From the NCBI GenBank assembly GCA_001566295.1, contig KQ964261.1, forward strand, positions 310,001 to 374,000: 64,000 nt of DNA. Reading direction: 5' to 3'. Positions 57,844 through 64,000 of this stretch are shown here, piece after piece. This DNA comes from Microdochium bolleyi (taxonomy: Eukaryota > Ascomycota > Sordariomycetes > Xylariales > Microdochiaceae). The notes under the pieces are model-generated. The model was not told the origin of the DNA. It saw nothing but the letters and a program-made list of their open reading frames with translations, and did not search any database. Position numbers and translations under genes: made by a program. The number at the start of each line of letters is the position of its first letter. Position 1 is the stretch's first letter.

Positions 57844-59613
57844 CTATGCGGAGGGGCTGCTGCTCTTGCGCTTGTCAGCGCTAGTCAATACGAGCCTTGT
57901 CTTGCGCTGACCATCGGCAAGCTCCTCTTTGCCAGGACGTTGAGCACCGTTCTTGAACACGCTGGCAAAACTGCCATCGCTTTCGCATGCGCTGTTGAGG
58001 CTCTCATGGCTCCTGCGGGTCTTCTGGCGAGAACCCGGGCGCTCAGAGCCGATGGCACCCCAGCTTCCGCTGGTCGAGGTGCGCGAGCTGGCAAGGCTGG
58101 GTTCAGCATCGCCAGAGAGGCTGCCGGAGCCGCTACGCCCAGAGTCTGACTCGTCATCGGTCAAGGGGGTGGCCAGCTCCTCGGCACACTCGGAGACTGG
58201 GCTCATGCTGCCGCAGCTGCTGCCGGTGCCTTTGCGTCGCTCCAAGCCAGCTTTGACGAGGTTCTTGACCGCAGAGCGGCGGGTCCGGGTTGCAAAGTTC
58301 TTGCCCCCCTCGAAATGGGTGGTGGGCTTGGCCTTGAGCTCCTCAAGCGCTGGAGGTCCGCGAGGCTGGCGAACAGGGTGCTCACCGGCACGAGCCTGGC
58401 CAGGTCCGTACCCACTGGCGACAACAGGAGACATGGGGAAGGCGGCAGTCTTGGGACCAGCGGAGTTGGGCGCCTCCTCGATTGTGGCAGTGTTGTTGAG
58501 GGTAAGCTTGGCAAGAGACGGGGCCTTCTTATGGCCGCGGCGGAATGCATTGGCGGACGGAGGTGGGAGGGGCTCATGCTCGGCAGCAAGTTCGACCTTC
58601 TTAGGAGGACTGTTGGTGCGGAAGAAACCCTGCTGGTTCTCAATTGGGGGGGAAACCTGAACACGAGGAGTGCCATTACGCTGCTGCTGCTGATCGAATG
58701 CCTGCGGGGTGGCAGGATTCTGGTCCATGTAGCTCTGACCAGCCTGGCCTTGGTCGACGTAGTAGCCCTGCTGACCAGTAACTGGGTCATAGTAGGCGTA
58801 GACATTCTGGTGAGTGGGCATGACCTGAGCCATTGACTGCTGCAGGCTGTTGAGCTGCTGTTGCTGCTGCTGGTACAGGTTCTGAAGGGCGATCTGCTGC
58901 TGGTACGAAGCCTGGCTGTTGAGGTTCAAGCCCTGGAACTGCTGTGCCGCCGCCTGTACATTGAGAAGCTGCTGCTGAAGACGCTGCTGCTGCTGGGCCA
59001 GATACATGTTGGTCGCAACGAGCTGGTTGTACAAGTTGGGGTCCATCTGTTCCTGCATCTGTTCGTCGATGACAATCTCGGGAGGGGCAAGAATCTGCTC
59101 AGTAGTGTAGTGCTGCTGGTTGTAGCGTTGTTGCTGCTGAGCCTGCTGCTGCGCTTGCTGCTGCGCCTGGTGAGCCTGCTGCTGAGCCTGTTGCTGCTGC
59201 TGCAACATTGCGCGCTGCTGCTGCTGCTGAAGTTGAGACTGGCCCTGACTGGCCATTCGGGGAAGCGAGGTCTTGGGGCCGTTCATGTGTTCCTGAACAG
59301 AATGCATACCGCCACCGCGGCTGAAAGCCTGCGCCTGGGAAGGGCCGGTGGTGGTAGGTGATGCCAGACCGAATGAGGCGGCAGTAGCCGACTTCGGGGC
59401 CGTACGCAAACCTGCAAGCAGGTGGGAGCGACTAGTCCGTGGAGTGGGAACGCCAGTATCATTCGGGTCCATGGATTTGGCAGCATCAAAAGAGAGTGGC
59501 TTGATGTTCTGAGCGCCGCTACGACGGGAAGCAAGGCCACCGGCGGGCATGCCCATGCCAGGAGGCGCAGCGAAGCCGTTGTGAGACATTTGAGCAAAAC
59601 CGCCAGTGTTCAT
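57844..59613 (-). CDS. Glutamine-rich, prion-like protein of unknown function
   Basis: A single-exon gene of 589 residues on the minus strand, with ATG at 59611-59613. Residues about 122-170 are a near-continuous Gln tract broken by Ala, His and Arg, and Gln-rich stretches recur to about residue 260. A conserved-looking motif follows near residue 272 (THQNVYAYYDPVTGQQGYY). Then come a Pro/Ser-rich section, AFRRGHKKAPSLAKLTLNNTA near residue 355 (read only around its RRGHKK core), a basic THFEGGKNFATRTRRSAVKN near residue 435, and an Asp/Ser/Gly-rich C-terminus ending KRKSSSPSA. The composition resembles yeast prion-like RNA-binding and P-body proteins, but no folded RNA-binding domain is visible. 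The function is not assigned. Confidence 0.85.
   Translation of the reverse strand: MNTGGFAQMSHNGFAAPPGMGMPAGGLASRRSGAQNIKPLSFDAAKSMDPNDTGVPTPRTSRSHLLAGLRTAPKSATAASFGLASPTTTGPSQAQAFSRGGGMHSVQEHMNGPKTSLPRMASQGQSQLQQQQQRAMLQQQQQAQQQAHQAQQQAQQQAQQQQRYNQQHYTTEQILAPPEIVIDEQMQEQMDPNLYNQLVATNMYLAQQQQRLQQQLLNVQAAAQQFQGLNLNSQASYQQQIALQNLYQQQQQQLNSLQQSMAQVMPTHQNVYAYYDPVTGQQGYYVDQGQAGQSYMDQNPATPQAFDQQQQRNGTPRVQVSPPIENQQGFFRTNSPPKKVELAAEHEPLPPPSANAFRRGHKKAPSLAKLTLNNTATIEEAPNSAGPKTAAFPMSPVVASGYGPGQARAGEHPVRQPRGPPALEELKAKPTTHFEGGKNFATRTRRSAVKNLVKAGLERRKGTGSSCGSMSPVSECAEELATPLTDDESDSGRSGSGSLSGDAEPSLASSRTSTSGSWGAIGSERPGSRQKTRRSHESLNSACESDGSFASVFKNGAQRPGKEELADGQRKTRLVLTSADKRKSSSPSA
58840..59240 (-). repeat. 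CAG/CAA-rich coding region
   Basis: On the minus strand this section reads as runs of CAG with some CAA, encoding the Gln-rich domain. The mixed codons reduce the repeat's tendency to slip. Length variation between strains is likely. Confidence 0.7.
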
Positions 59614-60780
59614 ACTCGGAAATTGCGATGGTAATGTGAAACTGAGAAATGTGCCTTGAACTTCAAGGCTGACAGAAGTGTATGAAGGAGGCTGATATCC
59701 GCAGGAAATGGAGTACCAGAAGGAAGTATTACAACCAGGTAATGGTCAATCTTTCGCAGATGGATGCGGAGAGATTTGTATGTGCGTATTAGAGAGAGTG
59801 GTGTAAATGCTGTCGCCGTATCAAACGCGATGTGCCTGATGGATATCCAGGCAGTCTGAGAAGACGTCTATTAAGGTGTGGCGACAGATGTCGGCGAGGT
59901 CGGAATAACCAAGAAAGAGCGTTGTCGAGAGATCTGCGGTACCGAAGACCTGCGCGCTGCGACTGGGCAGTCTTTGAACTCAGGTGGTCAACAGTCAACT
60001 GGACCACAGGAGATGCGTGCAGCGGGTTTGGACGAGGCGGGAGATCGCAGTCGAGATGATCTCAAAGTTGGGTGGTGATTATTCAGAGTGTCGATGAATG
60101 TCGATTGGTGTGTGATGCAGAACGACTCGGCAGAGTGGTTATGAATACAGAATTAAGAACTTGGTTGTGTGTCGAGGTCTGCTGGGAGCGGGAGTTTGTT
60201 GTGGATCTGACGATGAGAGCGGAAGTCGACGGGTTGACCAGGAGCTTGAACGATCTTTCTACACTTGTTGAGCTGCTTCCCCTTCTGATTTGGAGCTGAC
60301 AATGACGCCGACGGCCGGGTTGTTGGTGGATGGAGGTCGAGGATTGCGAGCAACCAGTGCGGTGGTGTGCTGTTGATTCTAGTGGCGAGGCAGAGGCGGT
60401 GACTGATGAGGCGGATGGATTGGCGAGGCGGAAGCCACAAGAGTACACGCGGACTAGAAAGAATAGGCCAAGGCAGAAGGAGGAAGGCGGGCGCAAGGAG
60501 AGAGTGAACGAGCCGTGGGGGAGGAGAGAGGGAGAGATGAAGAAGGTGGTGATGGAGGGAAAGCGAGAACAATTGAAAGGAGCCCGGCCAGGCCGCACGC
60601 ACTCTGGGCTGGGCAGGCCCATGCCCTTCGTTCTGTGCAGGCACTGCACCTCGCACCGCCAGGCAGGGGTTCGGGGTGGGCCCAGGCAGCGCACGTCGTG
60701 GTCGTCCTTCCCCACCCTGCCATCGCGGTGTGAGCCAGGGCCGGGCAGGCCCTGCACCCCCAGCCAATGATCTCGTGTCA
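59614..60780 (-). promoter_or_regulatory. Long leader and promoter of the Q-rich gene
   Basis: From about 60440 to 60570 the plus strand is purine-rich, which is a C/T-rich tract on the minus strand and the expected start-region signature for the gene beginning at 59613. That would give a leader of roughly 800-900 nt. Frames on the minus strand here (60083-60781 and 60153-60809) are low-complexity leader translations without a family. A 5' UTR intron is possible. Confidence 0.4.
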
Positions 60781-63700
60781 ATGGCCCGCCTTTGGGCCAT
60801 CGTGCACACTGTGATGACTTGCAGCCGCCCCCGCCACCCCGTAGTCCGTTGCGCGCTCGTGCACAGTGATAGTATTAGTTGACACCGTACGACACCCGCC
60901 GCTGTAGCCCCAGCGAGCTAGCGTTAGGCGCCACCCTCGTGCCCTGCTCTCTCATCACGAGCACCTGGGCATTTCACTACTCGTCCGACGCGGAACTTCG
61001 AATCGCCTGTGAGCGAAAATAGGCTCGGCTTCAGCACAAAGCTACGTCCTCTGTCCTCCGTCATTGAGAGACCATCCGCGACCTTGACTCGCGTTGACGG
61101 CTGGCACCGTACCGCACCACACACGAGTATCCAGGCCGCTGCATCGCTGGCAAGCGCGGAGCCAGTCGACCCATCGATCGAAGCACGCTCGACACTTCTA
61201 GCCATCCACACCGTCTCTGGGCCACTTGAGCTGTGCAATCCCACTGGCCAGCACCGGTTGTGCTTTGCACGCGTGGTGGAACCTCGGCCGACCAACCACG
61301 TCGCTCTCAGGGCACGCCGTCAGGGATCAGGCTGCACCGCTGCTCCCCTGCCACGAACGAGTCGGGCCAAGCTCCCTCCGGACAGGTCGACTGCTCCTCA
61401 AATAGATGGCAGATGGGATGGGCGGGGACAGTCGACGGTCGCATGGCTTGTCGACAAGAGTGCTGATCACGACGGCCAAGAGCGCCCGCACGACAGCCGC
61501 CGGGTCTGAACATCGGACTGGAGCATCACGCCAGCGGGTAGCTCCACATGGCCATCGACAATGTGCCTAGGACCAAGTTGAACGTTAGCAAGCCTGCGAT
61601 ACACCTGATGTCTCCCCAGCACACATCAGGCCCCAAGTAGTGCCTCATGTCTCGCCTAGGCTTTCCGTGGAGCAGGCCGAAGAATGCCTTCAGCCCTGTG
61701 GAGGCAACACTGCGCAAGCTATCGATCAAAATCCTTCATCGGAGTTCAGGAAGTCTGGGCTGTCATAGAGCAAACTTGCCTCCACCGTAATTTCAGACGA
61801 CACCGACTAGCTGCAGAAGCTCATGCCCCATCCTGTAGCTCCTCTCAATTGCTCTTATTTGGACTCCTTTCCCCACGAAGTCGACCGTCGATGCTCGAAA
61901 ACGTAGGCACAATCAGGAATGTCAGCTCTGCACGGGACCTTCCGGTCACTGTCTTCAGCCATACCACGCTCGGAGAGAATGGAGACAGCTCTCGGGCGGC
62001 GACACATGGAAGAGCTGGGGCAAGCAGATCTGCGGTCGGCATGTTTCATATTGGCTCATCGCAAGGGTGTGCATAATGCCCACAGTCCCCTGGAGCTCCC
62101 AGGACCCCCTGAACGAGCAGGACGCCGAGGGACGAGCTTGACCACCACGGCCAGTGTGGCAAATGTGCTCACGTCTGTTGTCCCCGTATCTTTGATCATC
62201 GCGAGGGATCACCGACAGCTCCTCAGAAAGGACCCTTGCGCAGCCTGCACTTAGCCACTTAGCAATACTGTATGTACAGCTATCGGCAAGCCGGCATTTC
62301 GACGACTTTGTCAAGCAAGTGGCCACTAGGGCTCCTGCGCTCCTTCAGCCACAAAGATCGCCACGAGTCATCCATCAAACTGGTGCACTCCATGCGTTAA
62401 GTCCTTATGCACGCAGGAGATTGTCATTGAGCCACGGACCCACCCACGTCGGGAAGGAGATGTGCCCGGCCACGGAGCGTAGCTGGCGAAACCGCCGTCC
62501 TTTTTAGGGAGGTCCTGTGAGCCACGCAGACGCTGCAGAGGCTGTCCCACGGACTTGCTGTGCGTTCAGCTTTACTAATATGTACTCCGTACCTGGTGCG
62601 CCCATGTTCCTGGCTTCAGCACAAGGTTGACACCTGGAGGTTGCACATCAGGCAAGGGGGGACCGTTGAACCCTTGCCATCAGGTGCCATCAGGTTTCGC
62701 AAGCAAAGCAGGATATCTGAGACACATGATGACTCCCCGTCCATCCACAACGCTCTGTGAAACTGCTCCTCAGGTCACTTCTGGAGCTGCAGAACAGGCT
62801 TGTGGGGAGCAGGGCATTGAACATGCTGTCAGACTGGACCAGGCCTGCATCAGTCCATCCCCGGGCAACGCAGCTGAGCACGTGCAACGTAGCAAGACGA
62901 AAAAGAATGGCTGTCGAGCTGACGCTTGGGAAGGCTGATACAGAAGCTCCTGCAAACTGTGCACGATATGTCTTTGTCTGGCAATTCGTAATCCATCGTT
63001 CATCCTCGGCTTCTTTGGCATGCACAAGGCCAACCAACGCCCACAAACAACCAGAACTCGTGCCGTCCCGCCGTCCGGACATACTCAACACGCCCAGGGG
63101 GGCTTTCTTTCGCTTCCGCCATGGGCAGTATGAAACAAGCGCGCGGTGGTCTGCTCCACGCCCACCTCCCTGACCTCCAGATCCCATGGAATGGGGCAAG
63201 AGACGCGTGCGCCTCGCCAGGACTCTTTGTCGCAGACTGACCATGGGCAACTGCGATCCTTGCCTCGATGGCAGCAGTGGCCACTCTTCGGGCTGTTGTG
63301 ATCTCGAGCGCCTCGGGCGCTTGCCTCCACAGCACCAACAGATAAGTACCAGATGTGTACCAGCTCGCTAGGGTGTATACTCGTCTTTATGTAAGCGTAT
63401 GCTCGACAAACGCTTGCATGATCGACAAGCCAGTGCCCGCTGAGCACTTCACGACTGCGTGGCCGTCGAGTCCGTCCAGCGGTCGCTGGGATCAGATTTG
63501 GCCACAAGTGCATGTTGGCACATGTCACCATGCAAGCCTCCCTGCAGGTGCCATTGTGCTCGTCACCGCATACGAGGGGCTACCGCACTGGTGGCTGGCG
63601 CTTAAATCCTCAATACAGGGCCGGCTCACTGTGCTCGCGACCACACAACAACCTGGCCGTCCCATTCGCCGACGCTGCTTTTTATCGGCTGCGGAGGCGC

Positions 63701-64000
63701 ACATAATTATAACGTGCTGTGATATGGAACCAGCAGTGGGCACTTGGGCATTCACCGTGGATCCGGGCCATGCTTGCGTCAAAGTCGCCGGGACGGCTTT
63801 GTGCAAGCGCCCTGATCCAGCCCTATGATAAGGCGTCAAGTAGCAGTGCTTTGGGATCTAGCCAGCCTGCAGGCTGACGAGACAATCCCATGCTAACTGC
63901 TTTTCACTCCCGCCATAAGGATGGCATGGCATACATTTGCCGATCAATGGGCAACGGTGCTGCTGTCAACCCCTCAACAACCCCTCAGCAAGCATGTCCA
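60781..64000. other. Gene-free right edge (3.2 kb)
   Basis: No ATG-started frame with a recognisable product. The longest (62690-63250 minus, 61009-61509 plus, 63355-63828 plus) lack family signatures, and the last opens at GTG. I saw no tRNA boxes, tandem repeat, inverted terminal repeats or transposase-like protein. The next real gene probably lies beyond the window. Confidence 0.4.

Noticed and set aside
62690..63250. 186-codon minus-strand frame at the right edge
   Set aside because: It has no motif and overlaps equally long frames on the other strand.
1..64000. tRNA, 5S rRNA and CRISPR-like arrays
   Set aside because: A visual scan for T-loop (GGTTCRA) boxes, 5S-like blocks and regularly spaced repeats gave no convincing candidate.

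Overview
This window is nuclear DNA from a filamentous ascomycete (Pezizomycotina, most likely a Sordariomycete). The support is GC-rich coding sequence, short introns of about 50-150 nt with GTAAGT/GTATGT-type donors, CTAAC-like branch points and YAG acceptors, C/T-rich leaders, and orthologues of filamentous-fungal genes (sepH, a FluG-type fusion, DFG5/DCW1, berberine-bridge-type oxidase). I found no prokaryotic features, CRISPR array, rRNA, convincing tRNA or intact transposon. Splice junctions were worked out by hand. Every multi-exon model stays in frame and sums to a multiple of three.

Layout, left to right. An IFRD-family gene (1795-3165, +) is followed by a 1779-residue disordered protein (6012-11417, +). 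Next is a PEK-like eIF2-alpha kinase candidate (12419-15031, +) whose start codon overlaps the stop of a three-codon upstream ORF. After a 3.2-kb gene-free gap come the TOR subunit LST8 (18228-19406, +) and an alpha/beta hydrolase (19950-21263, +). These face a DUF218/YdcF-like gene (21397-22344, -) and dihydrofolate synthase FOL3 (22484-23695, -). A conserved-looking unknown gene with an 11-nt first exon (24427-25911, +) precedes the ten-exon septation kinase sepH (27042-32109, +). An F-box gene (32899-34566, -) is divergent from homoserine kinase THR1 (35166-36369, +).

The right half holds a secreted FAD oxidase (38004-39601, +), a 2-oxoglutarate/Fe(II) oxygenase (39941-41308, -), a GH76 wall mannosidase DFG5/DCW1 (43918-45757, +), a small MYND-finger protein (46336-47252, +), an HSL-type esterase (48306-49659, +) and a SCYL1/Cex1 pseudokinase (50268-52739, +). 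These are followed by a FluG-type amidohydrolase-glutamine synthetase fusion (52955-55679, -), a low-molecular-weight tyrosine phosphatase (56068-56808, -) and a glutamine-rich protein with a long leader (57844-59613, -). The last 3.4 kb carries no gene I can support.

Functionally this is mostly housekeeping: translation and nutrient signalling (eIF2 kinase, LST8, IFRD), amino-acid and folate metabolism (THR1, FOL3, FluG-like), septation (SepH), secretion (Cex1) and the cell wall (DFG5). I see no secondary-metabolite cluster or defence island. The most distinctive signals are the stop-start overlap ahead of the eIF2 kinase, that kinase's degenerate P+1 region, the acidic tryptophan motifs at the Cex1 C-terminus, and several family members with altered anchors or active-site motifs.
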